DNA from: an uncultured Chitinophaga sp.
GTDB lineage: Bacteria > Bacteroidota > Bacteroidia > Chitinophagales > Chitinophagaceae
Direction of reading: 5' to 3'
Length of the DNA stretch: 64,000 nucleotides
NCBI RefSeq assembly: GCF_946479755.1
Contig: NZ_CAMLHC010000009.1
Location: forward strand, 1 to 64,000
This document shows positions 44,951 to 53,294 of the stretch, in pieces (position 1 is the first letter of the stretch; every line of letters begins with the position of its first letter). The notes beneath the pieces were generated by a model. The model was not told where the DNA came from and did not search any database. It saw nothing but the letters and a program-made list of their open reading frames with translations. A program made the position numbers and the translations under genes.

Positions 44951-45526
44951 ATGCCTACGTCCAGAACAACAGCAAAAACAGCTTCCGCAAACAGAAAACC
45001 CGCCCGTAAATCCAATACAGCGGAGCAGATGAGTAATTCCAAATTCCATGAACTGTTCATGGAAGAACTGAAAGATATTTACTGGGCGGAGAAAGCCCTG
45101 GTAAAAGCCCTGCCCAAAATGCAGAAAGCGGCTACTTCCGAAGAGTTGAAGACCGCCATCAACGACCACCTGGAAGAAACGAAAACCCACGTTAGCCGGC
45201 TGGAAGAAATTTTTGAAATGATGGGTAAGAGAGCCGTGGGTAAAAAATGCGAAGCCATGGAAGGGCTCATCGCTGAAGCACAGCAGGGTGTTGAAGACAC
45301 GGAAGAAGATTCCATGGTAAGAGATGCCTGCATCATCATTGCCGCCCAAAAAGTGGAACACTACGAAATTTCCGCTTATGGCAGCCTTCGTACACTGGCA
45401 AACGTCATGGGACATTCCGATGCAGTAGACCTGCTGGAACAAACCCTTGAAGAAGAAAAACACGCAGACAGCCTGCTCACAGAGATAGCTGAATCTACCG
45501 TTAACGAAGAAGCAGCTGCGGAATAA
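44951..45526 (+). CDS. DUF892 ferritin-like protein (YciE/YciF family)
   Basis: 191 residues. A Lys/Ala/Thr-rich basic tail of about 25 residues precedes a four-helix ferritin-like domain, starting NSKFHELFMEELKDIYWAEKALVKALPKM, with metal-ligand-type Glu and His residues in NDHLEETKTHVSRLEEIF, KVEHYEISAYGSL and EETLEEEKHADSLL. YciF-type proteins are stress-induced and bind a di-iron centre, but the reaction is unknown. The basic tail could bind DNA. It lies in a stress/repair gene block. Confidence 0.92.
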   Translation: MPTSRTTAKTASANRKPARKSNTAEQMSNSKFHELFMEELKDIYWAEKALVKALPKMQKAATSEELKTAINDHLEETKTHVSRLEEIFEMMGKRAVGKKCEAMEGLIAEAQQGVEDTEEDSMVRDACIIIAAQKVEHYEISAYGSLRTLANVMGHSDAVDLLEQTLEEEKHADSLLTEIAESTVNEEAAAE

Positions 45527-45572
45527 ATACGCTTGTGTAAAAGATTGTTAGTTTGTTGAATAGAAAAACTGC

Positions 45573-45604
45573 AAGGGTCCCTGTTATTGCACAGGGGCCT
45601 TTTT
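45573..45604 (+). terminator. Terminator after the DUF892 gene
   Basis: AAGGGTCCCTGT and ACAGGGGCCTT pair with a one-base bulge around a 6-base loop, followed by a T-run. Confidence 0.65.
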
Positions 45605-45617
45605 AAATGAAGCTATT

Positions 45618-46484
45618 ATGCAGAAATCCCATCCAAAGAAGGCCGTAAGACCGGCACAGCAACAGCCCCGTCAGCCAGGACTGGAGACGGCCATGGACCC
45701 TAAGCCCGTATTCGACCGGCAGCAGCCGTCCAAAGGCCGCCTGCAAGGGAAGGTTGCCGTCATCACCGGTGGCGACAGCGGCATCGGCAGGGCAGTGGCA
45801 GTCGCTTTCGCCCGCGAAGGGGCAGATGTGGCGATCGCTTTTTATGACGAAAAAGAAGATGCTGCCATCACCGCCGGGGAAGTGGAACGTTACGGCCGGA
45901 AGTGCCTCACCATCGCAGGGGATATCCGCCAGGAAAAACACTGCCAGGATATCATCAAAAAAGTCATCAAACAGTTTAAAACACTGGATATAGTGGTCAA
46001 CAACGCGGCGGTGCAATACCCGCAGCAGGGACTGGAAGATATCACCGCGGAACAGCTGCAGAAGACTTTCGAAACAAATATCTACCCGCATTTCTACCTC
46101 ACCCGCGCGGCATTGCCACACCTCAAAAAAGGGAGTTGTATCATCTGTACGACCTCTGTGACAGCTTACCGGGGCAGCAGCCACCTGATCGATTACAGCG
46201 CCACCAAAGGCGCTATTGTGAGTTTCGTCCGTTCTTTGTCGGCATCCCTGACAGAAAAAGGCATCCGGGTAAACGGTGTGGCACCGGGCCCCATCTGGAC
46301 GCCGCTCATTCCGGCGACGTTCAAACCGGAAGAAGTGTCCAAATTCGGGTCGGACGTACCCCTGAAACGGGCCGGCCAGCCGGTGGAAGTGGCTCCCTGC
46401 TACGTTTTCCTGGCCTGTGAAGAATCATCTTACCTCACCGGGCAAATCCTGCACCCTAACGGAGGAGAAATTGTAAATGGATAA
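45618..46484 (+). CDS. SDR-family oxidoreductase (YghA / general stress protein 39-like)
   Basis: 288 residues. A 35-residue N-terminal tail with QQPRQPGLETAMDPKP is typical of YghA/GSP39 stress dehydrogenases. The classical SDR fold has the cofactor loop TGGDSGIGRA (about 52-61), NNAAVQYPQ, the catalytic Ser in TTSVTAYRGSSH, and Tyr-Lys in DYSATKGA. It reduces or oxidises small carbonyls/alcohols with NAD(P). The substrate is not known. Its stop overlaps the topoisomerase start by 8 bases, so the two are translationally coupled. Confidence 0.93.
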   Translation: MQKSHPKKAVRPAQQQPRQPGLETAMDPKPVFDRQQPSKGRLQGKVAVITGGDSGIGRAVAVAFAREGADVAIAFYDEKEDAAITAGEVERYGRKCLTIAGDIRQEKHCQDIIKKVIKQFKTLDIVVNNAAVQYPQQGLEDITAEQLQKTFETNIYPHFYLTRAALPHLKKGSCIICTTSVTAYRGSSHLIDYSATKGAIVSFVRSLSASLTEKGIRVNGVAPGPIWTPLIPATFKPEEVSKFGSDVPLKRAGQPVEVAPCYVFLACEESSYLTGQILHPNGGEIVNG

Positions 46485-47547
46485 TATCGCGATCATAACA
46501 GACCCCGTGGCAGTAGCCAGGGCAGTGAAATTACGCTACGTGAAGGCAGGCGCTCCGGGCTACTCCCGCGAACGCACGAAGAATGGCGATTTCATCTACA
46601 AAGATGAACATGGCGCCGTTATCACCGACGATACCGTACTGGAACGTATCCGTAAGCTGGTGCTGCCGCCGGCCTGGGAAAACGTGTGGATCTCCAAATG
46701 GGCCAACGGCCACCTGCAGGCCACCGGCACCGATGTGAAAGGAAGAAAGCAGTACCGCTACCATACCACGTGGTCGCAGGTACGCAATGAAACAAAATAC
46801 GACCGCCTGCGGTATTTCGGCGGACTGCTGCCGGCCATACGGCGACAGATACAGCAGGACCTTCATGGCAGCCAGCTAAACAAAGAAAAGGTGATCGCTA
46901 TCGCGCTGGCGGTTATGGAAGAAACACTGATCCGCGTGGGAAACAGCGCCTATGAAAAACTCTATGGCTCCCACGGCCTCACCACGCTCCGCAACAAACA
47001 TGTGACGATCAACGGCTCCGCAGCCTTCTTTCAGTTCAGCGGTAAAAAAGGGGTGGCCCATAAAATCCAGTTGCGCCATGCAGCACTTACCCGCCTCCTC
47101 AAAAAAGTGCGGGACATCCCCGGACACGAGCTTTTCCAATACTACGACGACAACGGGGAAACACATGCGCTGGATTCCGGGGAAATCAACGACTACCTGA
47201 AACAATGCACCGGTGAAGACTTTACCTGTAAAGATTTCCGTACCTGGGCAGGCACGGTACATGCGTTGAACCTGCTGGCGGAACTGGAGGATTTTACTTC
47301 AGTAACAGCCTGTAAACGTAATGTGGTGGGGATTATAGACACGGTGGCTGCCAAACTGGGGAATACCCGCGCCGTTTGCAGGAAGTATTATATCCACCCC
47401 CAGCTGCTGGAGGACTATGAAAACGGGACCCTGGAGCCATGGCTGAAGAAGATCCGGCTCCAACGCAAACAACCCGCCAATGGTGACGGGTTGCATGCTG
47501 ATGAAAAAGTTCTGCTGGATTATCTGAAGCAGCTAGCCAAACAGTAA
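46477..47547 (+). CDS. Type IB DNA topoisomerase (poxvirus-like)
   Basis: 356 residues. It relaxes supercoils through a 3-prime phosphotyrosyl link. The N-terminal domain has DTVLERIRKLVLPPAWENVWI, and the catalytic domain has LRNKHVTINGSAAFFQFSGK with a conserved Lys, DFRTWAGTVHAL with the Arg, and the active Tyr in CRKYYIHPQLLEDY. This is the small bacterial/poxviral type. It is translationally coupled to the SDR gene, and Ku and LigD lie just downstream. It overlaps the convergent 47533 gene by 15 bases. Confidence 0.95.
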   Translation: MDNIAIITDPVAVARAVKLRYVKAGAPGYSRERTKNGDFIYKDEHGAVITDDTVLERIRKLVLPPAWENVWISKWANGHLQATGTDVKGRKQYRYHTTWSQVRNETKYDRLRYFGGLLPAIRRQIQQDLHGSQLNKEKVIAIALAVMEETLIRVGNSAYEKLYGSHGLTTLRNKHVTINGSAAFFQFSGKKGVAHKIQLRHAALTRLLKKVRDIPGHELFQYYDDNGETHALDSGEINDYLKQCTGEDFTCKDFRTWAGTVHALNLLAELEDFTSVTACKRNVVGIIDTVAAKLGNTRAVCRKYYIHPQLLEDYENGTLEPWLKKIRLQRKQPANGDGLHADEKVLLDYLKQLAKQ

Positions 47548-47862
47548 CTGCTCTTCCCTGTCTTCCACTTTGATTTTCTTGATAAACTCGTCGAACCAGG
47601 GTTCGTCATGAGAGCTATAGGCGCCATAGGCGTCCAGTACATACCCTTTATTGCCCTCGGCATCTTCCATCACATAAAGGATGGAGGAATCGGAGGGGTC
47701 TGATTCGCCTTCGAAACGATAGGTTTTGATGATGGTAAGGTCTTCCGGATTGTAAATTTTCTGCATGTCCGGCGATTGCATTCTGCCGTGGTCACTCATC
47801 TTCAGCTCATGGTCATATCCCTTTTCATGCAGTCGCTCTAAAACGCGTGTCAGTGTTGTCAT
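47533..47862 (-). CDS. Short conserved protein of unknown function
   Basis: I choose Met at 47862 (109 aa, MTTLTRVLERLHEKGYDHEL). In-frame starts at 47880 and 47916 are possible. It contains YNPEDLTIIKTYRFEGESDPSDSSILYVME and an acidic region SSHDEPWFDEFIKKIKVED. Relatives in Bacteroidota are often labelled phosphoribosylpyrophosphate synthetase, but at this length and without the PRPP-loop that name cannot be right. It lies convergent with the topoisomerase and divergent from Ku. Confidence 0.65.
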   Translation of the reverse strand: MTTLTRVLERLHEKGYDHELKMSDHGRMQSPDMQKIYNPEDLTIIKTYRFEGESDPSDSSILYVMEDAEGNKGYVLDAYGAYSSHDEPWFDEFIKKIKVEDREEQLLFG

Positions 47863-47999
47863 TTCTCCTGGCTTTTCCATAAAATAAGGGTTTTGGTTAC
47901 CAGGAGAAAAAACCAAAAGTTATGCCGCGCTGTTTACCATTATAGCGTACACTGGTACTATTTGTGTTAACATTAACGTATAACCAAAACTTTCACACT

Positions 48000-48788
48000 A
48001 TGCGTGCAATTTGGTCAGGATCAATCGGCTTCGGATTGGTCAATATACCCGTCAAATTATACAGTGCCACACAGGACAGCAAGCTGGACCTCGACATGCT
48101 GGACAGCCACGGACTGGGGCATATCCGGTTTAAAAGAGTGAATGAAAATACCGGAAAAGAGGTGCCGTGGGAACAGATTGTGAAGGGATATCTCTACAAT
48201 GATGAATATGTGATACTGGAAGATGAAGATTACGAAGCCGCCAGCCCCAAAAAAAGTAAGATCATCGAAATAGAATCCTTTGTGGAAGAGGTTTCTATAG
48301 ACGACATCTATTTTGAAAACCCTTACTTCCTGGAACCTGCCAAAGGTGGTGAAAAAGCATACGAACTGCTGCTGGAAGCCCTGCAAAAAACAGGAAAAGC
48401 AGGACTCAGCCGCTTTGTGCTGCGCACGCAGGAACACCTGGCTGTTATCAGGCCGCGGGAAAATTACCTGCTACTGCAGCAGTTGCGCTATGAAGAGGAG
48501 ATACGCACTTCGGAAGACCTGAAGCTGCCGGATAATGTTAAAATCGCTAAAAGGGAGCTGGATATGGCCATAGAGCTGATCAAACAGTACTCCACCGAAT
48601 TTGATATCAGCCAGTATAAAGATGAATACAAAGCGGAACTGATGAAGATCATCAAAGCCAAAGCCGGCGGTAAGAAACCAGTAGTGAAGAAACTGAAGGT
48701 GGTACATACCAAGAGCGATGACCTGTTTGACCAGCTGAAAGCCAGTCTGGGCAGCAAACCTTCCACCAGTAAAAAACGCGCCTCATGA
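48000..48788 (+). CDS. ku: Non-homologous end-joining protein Ku
   Basis: Start at ATG 48000 (262 aa), giving MRAIWSGSIGFGLVNIPVKLYS, the exact family start. An earlier Met adds 12 unrelated residues. Core beta-barrel features are EVPWEQIVKGYLYNDEYVILEDEDY and VEEVSIDDIYFENPYFLEP. The C-terminal tail is Lys-rich. Bacterial Ku homodimers ring broken DNA ends and recruit LigD, encoded immediately downstream with a 4-base overlap (ATGA), so the two are coupled. Length is normal. Confidence 0.97.
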   Translation: MRAIWSGSIGFGLVNIPVKLYSATQDSKLDLDMLDSHGLGHIRFKRVNENTGKEVPWEQIVKGYLYNDEYVILEDEDYEAASPKKSKIIEIESFVEEVSIDDIYFENPYFLEPAKGGEKAYELLLEALQKTGKAGLSRFVLRTQEHLAVIRPRENYLLLQQLRYEEEIRTSEDLKLPDNVKIAKRELDMAIELIKQYSTEFDISQYKDEYKAELMKIIKAKAGGKKPVVKKLKVVHTKSDDLFDQLKASLGSKPSTSKKRAS

Positions 48789-49399
48789 GTCTTACCCGAT
48801 ATAAACAGAAGCGGAACTTCGAAGAAACCACCGAGCCTGTTGCCGGCAAACCGGCGAAGGGAAAACATATTTTTGTGGTGCAGCGGCATCACGCCTCCCG
48901 GCTGCATTATGATTTCCGCCTCGAAGTAGACGGCGTGCTGAAAAGCTGGGCCGTGCCCAAAGGTCCTTCGCTGGACCCCGCCGATAAGCGCCTGGCCATG
49001 CAGGTGGAAGACCACCCGTATGACTATAAAGACTTTGAAGGGACCATCCCTAAAGGCAACTACGGCGCCGGCACGGTATACATCTGGGATAAAGGGACTT
49101 TTGAACTGCTGCGCGACGATGGTAAAGACTTCGATAAAGAAGCCCTGAAAGAGATAAAGGCCGGTGATCTGAAAATAGTGATGAAAGGGAAGAAGCTGAA
49201 GGGTGAGTTTGCCCTGGTGAAAATGAAAGCTTCGGAAGATAACGCCTGGCTGCTGATCAAACACCGCGATAAATACGTGAAAGAGAAATATGACAGTGAA
49301 GACTATACGCCGCAGCGGGTAAAAGAACAAGGTCTTCGTGAGAAAGCCGCCGGTAGTAAAAAAAAAGCCCCGTCCGCAAGCCCGCACCGGAGCCGGTAA
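48785..49399 (+). CDS. ligD: LigD N-terminal 3-prime-phosphoesterase part (frame broken)
   Basis: 204 residues. The phosphoesterase domain (about 28-165) has VVQRHHASRLHYDFRLEVDG, WAVPKGPSLDP, DHPYDYKDFEGTIPKGNYGAG and WLLIKHRDKY, with the conserved His/Asp metal ligands. It is followed by a basic linker that hits a stop 11 codons after a run of nine A (49358-49366). In the -1 frame the linker continues openly from that very run into the ligase domain at 49453. So this is the first third of a PE-ligase-polymerase LigD (845 aa if joined) interrupted at the homopolymer. Confidence 0.93.
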   Translation: MSLTRYKQKRNFEETTEPVAGKPAKGKHIFVVQRHHASRLHYDFRLEVDGVLKSWAVPKGPSLDPADKRLAMQVEDHPYDYKDFEGTIPKGNYGAGTVYIWDKGTFELLRDDGKDFDKEALKEIKAGDLKIVMKGKKLKGEFALVKMKASEDNAWLLIKHRDKYVKEKYDSEDYTPQRVKEQGLREKAAGSKKKAPSASPHRSR

Positions 49400-49452
49400 A
49401 GAAGTCAACAGCTTCGCGTAGGAAGGAGCCCATCAAAAAAGTTTACAAGCCT

Positions 49453-51321
49453 ATGCTGGCCACCCTGGTAGATGCTCCCTTTGATGATGCCGGATGGTTG
49501 TTTGAAACCAAATGGGATGGGTACCGCGCCATCGCCGCCGTACAGGACGGTAAAGTACAGTTGTATTCCCGCAATGAAAAAGACTTCGGCAAAGACTACC
49601 CCGCTGTAGTGGCGGCCGTGGAGAATATTGCGCACAATGTGGTGCTGGACGGCGAAATTATCGTGCTCGACAGTAAGAAGAATTCGCATTTCCAGTCCCT
49701 TCAGAATTATAAAACCACCGGCAAAGGCAACCTGGTGTACATGGTGTTTGACCTGCTGCATCTCAATGGCAACGACCTGCAGCAACTGACGCTACTCGAG
49801 CGAAAAAGTCTGCTGAAAGATGTGGTAGAGCAGCTCAATGATAAGCGGGTACAGTATTCGGGGCATGTGCTCAAAAAAGGAAAGGAGTTTTTCGAAAAAG
49901 CCCGGCATCAGCAATGGGAGGGGATGATCGCCAAAAAAGCGGACAGCCTGTATGAGGAAGGCCGCCGCTCCGCCTCCTGGCTGAAGATAAAAGTCACCAA
50001 TGAACAGGAAGCCATCATCTGCGGCTTTACCGCACCCAGGGGCAGCCGTAAGAAACTGGGCGCGCTGGTACTCGGCTTGTATGATGATAAGCAGCTGAAG
50101 TATATCGGCAATTGTGGCGGCGGGCTCAATGAGGCTTCGCTGGACATGCTGTCTAAAAAACTGCAGCCGCTGGTGCAGCCCAATTCGCCTTTTGACCGTA
50201 AAATCAAGACTAATATGCCCATCACCTGGGTAAAACCTAAACTGGTATGCCAGGTGAAATTTTCAGAGTGGACCGGCGACGGCATCCTCCGTATGCCGAT
50301 ATTTCTTGGATTAAGAGAAGATAAACCACCGGCAGACGTACATCCGGAAACACCTAAAACAGTTCAGACTATGGCTACTGCTACCGCTGCTGCTACGGCA
50401 GAAAAGGACCGCGTTCTTACGCTCAACGGCAAAAAGGTAAACCTTACCAATCAACAGAAGATATACTGGCCCAGGGAGAAGATCACCAAAGGCCAGCTGG
50501 TGGACTATTACCTGTCTGTAGCGCAGTATATACTGCCACATCTGAAAGACAGGCCCATGTCGTTGCACCGCTTCCCGAACGGGATAGACAAGCCATCATT
50601 TTACCAGAAAGACCTGGACCTGGAGCAGACGCCGGCATGGATCAAAAGCATTGCGCTGCACGCCGCATCCACCGGCAAGGATGTAGACTACCTGCTGTGC
50701 AATAACGAGGCTACGCTGGCTTATATGGTCAACCTGGGCTGTATAGAGATCAACCCGTGGCTGTCGCGCACCAGTAAGCTGGATAACCCTGATTACGTGG
50801 TGATGGACCTCGATCCGGAAAACATCGATTTTAAGTATGTGGTAGAAGCGGCCCTGCATATCAAGGCTTTCCTGGATCCGTATAAAATAACCACTTTCTG
50901 CAAAACTTCCGGCTCTACCGGCCTGCATATTTATATCCCTACCGGCGGCAAACACAGTTACGATACAGGACGGTTGTTTGCGGAATATATTGCCCGCCAG
51001 GTAAACAAACAGTTGCCGAAGAGCACCAGTGTTACCCGTGCAAAAGCCGCCCGCAATAAAAAAGTATACCTCGATTTTCTGCAAAACAGCCGAGGCCAGA
51101 CGGTGGCCGCTCCTTACTCCGTAAGGCCCAAACCCGGCGCCACCGTGTCTATGCCGCTGCAATGGAAGGAAGTGAATGAAAAACTGAAGATCAGTGACTT
51201 CGATCTGTTCAACTCACTGGAACGGATAAACGAAGTTGGCGATATCTGGCACGATATTCAAAGTACAAAAAATGACCTGCGGAAGTTCATCCGTGATGTG
51301 GAACAGTCCGCAGACAGCTGA
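49453..51321 (+). CDS. ligD: LigD ligase and primase-polymerase part (frame broken)
   Basis: 622 residues from ATG 49453. The frame is open back to 49360, immediately after a TAA at 49357 that overlaps the poly-A run. The ATP-dependent ligase domain has its nucleotidyl Lys in FETKWDGYRA (K20), then DGEIIVLD and GMIAKKADSLY, and an OB domain to about 290. The AEP polymerase domain (about 325-620) has PMSLHRFPNGI, VVMDLDPENIDF with the metal Asp pair, and SGSTGLHIYIP. Both domains are full length. Without frameshifting it may be made alone from an internal start, lacking the phosphoesterase. Confidence 0.93.
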   Translation: MLATLVDAPFDDAGWLFETKWDGYRAIAAVQDGKVQLYSRNEKDFGKDYPAVVAAVENIAHNVVLDGEIIVLDSKKNSHFQSLQNYKTTGKGNLVYMVFDLLHLNGNDLQQLTLLERKSLLKDVVEQLNDKRVQYSGHVLKKGKEFFEKARHQQWEGMIAKKADSLYEEGRRSASWLKIKVTNEQEAIICGFTAPRGSRKKLGALVLGLYDDKQLKYIGNCGGGLNEASLDMLSKKLQPLVQPNSPFDRKIKTNMPITWVKPKLVCQVKFSEWTGDGILRMPIFLGLREDKPPADVHPETPKTVQTMATATAAATAEKDRVLTLNGKKVNLTNQQKIYWPREKITKGQLVDYYLSVAQYILPHLKDRPMSLHRFPNGIDKPSFYQKDLDLEQTPAWIKSIALHAASTGKDVDYLLCNNEATLAYMVNLGCIEINPWLSRTSKLDNPDYVVMDLDPENIDFKYVVEAALHIKAFLDPYKITTFCKTSGSTGLHIYIPTGGKHSYDTGRLFAEYIARQVNKQLPKSTSVTRAKAARNKKVYLDFLQNSRGQTVAAPYSVRPKPGATVSMPLQWKEVNEKLKISDFDLFNSLERINEVGDIWHDIQSTKNDLRKFIRDVEQSADS

Positions 51322-51347
51322 TTTTTTTGACGTTAAAACCCAATGTT

Positions 51348-51863
51348 ATGCAACAGTCATCGCAAGTTCCTGTGAAGTTGTCTCCCGTTTACGGTATTAT
51401 TATCGCGGTCATCTGTATGGCGCTGACAGTTATTTTTTATGTCACCAATCAGTACGGTACGCTGTGGACCGGCTTCTGCACGAGCCTGGTGTTTTTCCTC
51501 GGTGTAATGTTGTCCATCGTGCATTATAATGGCAGACATCATAACCAGACATCGATGAAGTCGGCCTTTGCCATGGGGTTTCGCACTACGCTGCTGGCTA
51601 CCTTTTTGGTAGCGGTATTTTCACTGGTATTTCATTTCCTTGTGGTAAGCGGGGAAGGGCATTATATGGTGCAGCAGGAAAACGGCACGGGCACCACGGT
51701 GGTCAGTAACCAGAACACAGAACAACAGAAGTTCTGGATCATGTTCCTTGGCAATGTGCTCTTTGCCAACATCGCTATGGGCGCACTGGCGGCCGTGCTG
51801 GCAGCACTCGTTTTTAAAGCCAACCAGAAAACCACGCGGAACAGGCCTGAGCAAAACGTATAG
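51348..51863 (+). CDS. DUF4199 membrane protein
   Basis: Start at ATG 51348 (171 aa). The earlier TTG at 51327 adds seven residues. Four hydrophobic helices lie at about 13-33, 40-60, 80-102 and 133-157, with the family-like FAMGFRTTLLATF in the third. DUF4199 proteins are small Bacteroidota membrane proteins of unknown role. A loop between TM3 and TM4 (GHYMVQQENGTGTTVVSNQ) is probably periplasmic. It lies 26 bases after ligD on the same strand but shows no functional link. Confidence 0.85.
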   Translation: MQQSSQVPVKLSPVYGIIIAVICMALTVIFYVTNQYGTLWTGFCTSLVFFLGVMLSIVHYNGRHHNQTSMKSAFAMGFRTTLLATFLVAVFSLVFHFLVVSGEGHYMVQQENGTGTTVVSNQNTEQQKFWIMFLGNVLFANIAMGALAAVLAALVFKANQKTTRNRPEQNV

Positions 51864-51894
51864 CCATGTCGTTATTTGATGATGTTGATATTTG

Positions 51895-51943
51895 GTTATT
51901 TAGTTACTTTGTTGTGTTTACCGGAATTGGTAAACAGTAAATA
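51895..51943. repeat. Inverted repeat between DUF4199 and sigma-54 regulator genes
   Basis: Arms GTTATTTAGTTA (51895-51906) and TAACTAAATAAC (51932-51943) enclose an inner pair GTTTACC/GGTAAAC. It is AT-rich with no T-run. It ends 19 bases before the TTG start of the next gene, so it may lie in that gene's leader or promoter. Confidence 0.65.
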
Positions 51944-51961
51944 ACTAAATAACAACATAGC

Positions 51962-53293
51962 TTGAACGGCCACATTCTCATTATAGACGACGAAGACCAG
52001 CTGCGGAAGCTCCTGAGCCGGTTGCTGTCCCTGGAAGGGTACACCATGCATGAAGCGGCAAACGTTCGTTCTGCCCTTAAAATCCTGGAAAAAGAGGAAA
52101 TCAGCGTGGTATTGTCAGACGTGAAGTTGCCTGACGGCAACGGGGTAGAGCTGGTACAAACGATCCGCAGCCGTTTTCCGCAGGTGGAAACCATCGTCCT
52201 CACCGCCTACGGCAACATCGCCGACGGGGTGCAGGCTATCAAGAACGGCGCTTTTGACTATATCACCAAAGGAGACGATAATAACCGCATCCTGCCGCTG
52301 GTCAGCAAAGCGATGGACAAAGCACGGCTGCAGTTCCGTATCCGCGACCTGGAAAAGAAAATAGCCGGTAAATATAACTTCGACAATATCCTGGGCAATT
52401 CCCCCGAAATCAATACCGCCAAAGAGCTGGCCCGCAAGGTGGCTCCTACGGACATGACAGTGCTGCTGCTGGGTGAAACCGGCTCCGGCAAGGAGGTGTT
52501 TGCCCATGCCATCCACGAGGGCAGCAACCGGCGCCAGCAGCCGTTTGTGGCGGTCAACTGCAGCGCCATCGGTAAAGACATTCTCGAGAGTGAATTGTTT
52601 GGCCATGTGGCCGGCGCCTTTACCGGGGCGGTAAAGGATAAAAAAGGCTTTTTCGAAGAGGCCCGCGGAGGCACCATCTTCCTGGACGAGATCGGGGAAA
52701 TGCCGGTGGAATTACAGGCCAAACTGCTGCGGGTGCTGGAGGCGCAGGAGTTTTATAAAGTGGGCGAGGCTAAGCCGGTTAAAACCGACGTAAGGGTGAT
52801 AGCCGCTACCAACCGCCACCTGGAGCAGGAAATAGCGGCAGGCCACTTTCGGGAAGACCTGTTTTACCGCCTGTCGGTGTTTCAGATCTCGTTGCCCTCG
52901 CTCAATGAACGGAGAAAGGACATTCCGCTGCTGGCCACCTGGTTTATACAGCAATTTTCTCCTAAACTGAACAAACGCCTCACCGGTATGAGCCCTGCTT
53001 TTATGCAGGCGTTGCAGCAGCATAGCTGGAAGGGCAATATCCGGGAGCTGCGGAACGTGATAGAGCGTGCGGCCATTCTTACGGACACGGATACACTGGA
53101 TGTGTCTTCCCTGCCTTTTGATTTCCAGCAGGGAGTGGATAATGCCCCTTCTTCCCTGCGGCTGGCGGAAATGGAGCGGAGTCACATCATCCGGGTGCTG
53201 GCCCATGCAAAAGGCAATAAAACCAAGGCAGCGGAGCTGTTGGATATAGGCCTTACCACCCTTTACAATAAAATCAGGGAATATAATATCTGA
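51962..53293 (+). CDS. Sigma-54-dependent response regulator, orphan (NtrC family)
   Basis: 443 residues with a TTG start (51962) giving NGHILIIDDEDQLRKLL. Receiver (phospho-Asp in VVLSDVKLPDG), AAA+ with Walker A GETGSGKEV, canonical GAFTGA (VAGAFTGAVKD), Walker B TIFLDEIGE, LNERRKDIPLL in place of the usual LRERR, and the Fis-type HTH KGNKTKAAELLDIGLTTLYNKI. No kinase is adjacent, so it is an orphan. A 49-bp inverted repeat lies immediately upstream. It is convergent with chrA with one base between stop codons. Confidence 0.94.
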   Translation: MNGHILIIDDEDQLRKLLSRLLSLEGYTMHEAANVRSALKILEKEEISVVLSDVKLPDGNGVELVQTIRSRFPQVETIVLTAYGNIADGVQAIKNGAFDYITKGDDNNRILPLVSKAMDKARLQFRIRDLEKKIAGKYNFDNILGNSPEINTAKELARKVAPTDMTVLLLGETGSGKEVFAHAIHEGSNRRQQPFVAVNCSAIGKDILESELFGHVAGAFTGAVKDKKGFFEEARGGTIFLDEIGEMPVELQAKLLRVLEAQEFYKVGEAKPVKTDVRVIAATNRHLEQEIAAGHFREDLFYRLSVFQISLPSLNERRKDIPLLATWFIQQFSPKLNKRLTGMSPAFMQALQQHSWKGNIRELRNVIERAAILTDTDTLDVSSLPFDFQQGVDNAPSSLRLAEMERSHIIRVLAHAKGNKTKAAELLDIGLTTLYNKIREYNI

Positions 53294-53294
53294 G

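Noticed and set aside
47533..47862. Phosphoribosylpyrophosphate synthetase label for the short minus-strand gene
   Set aside because: The protein is about a third of the enzyme's length and has no PRPP-binding loop.
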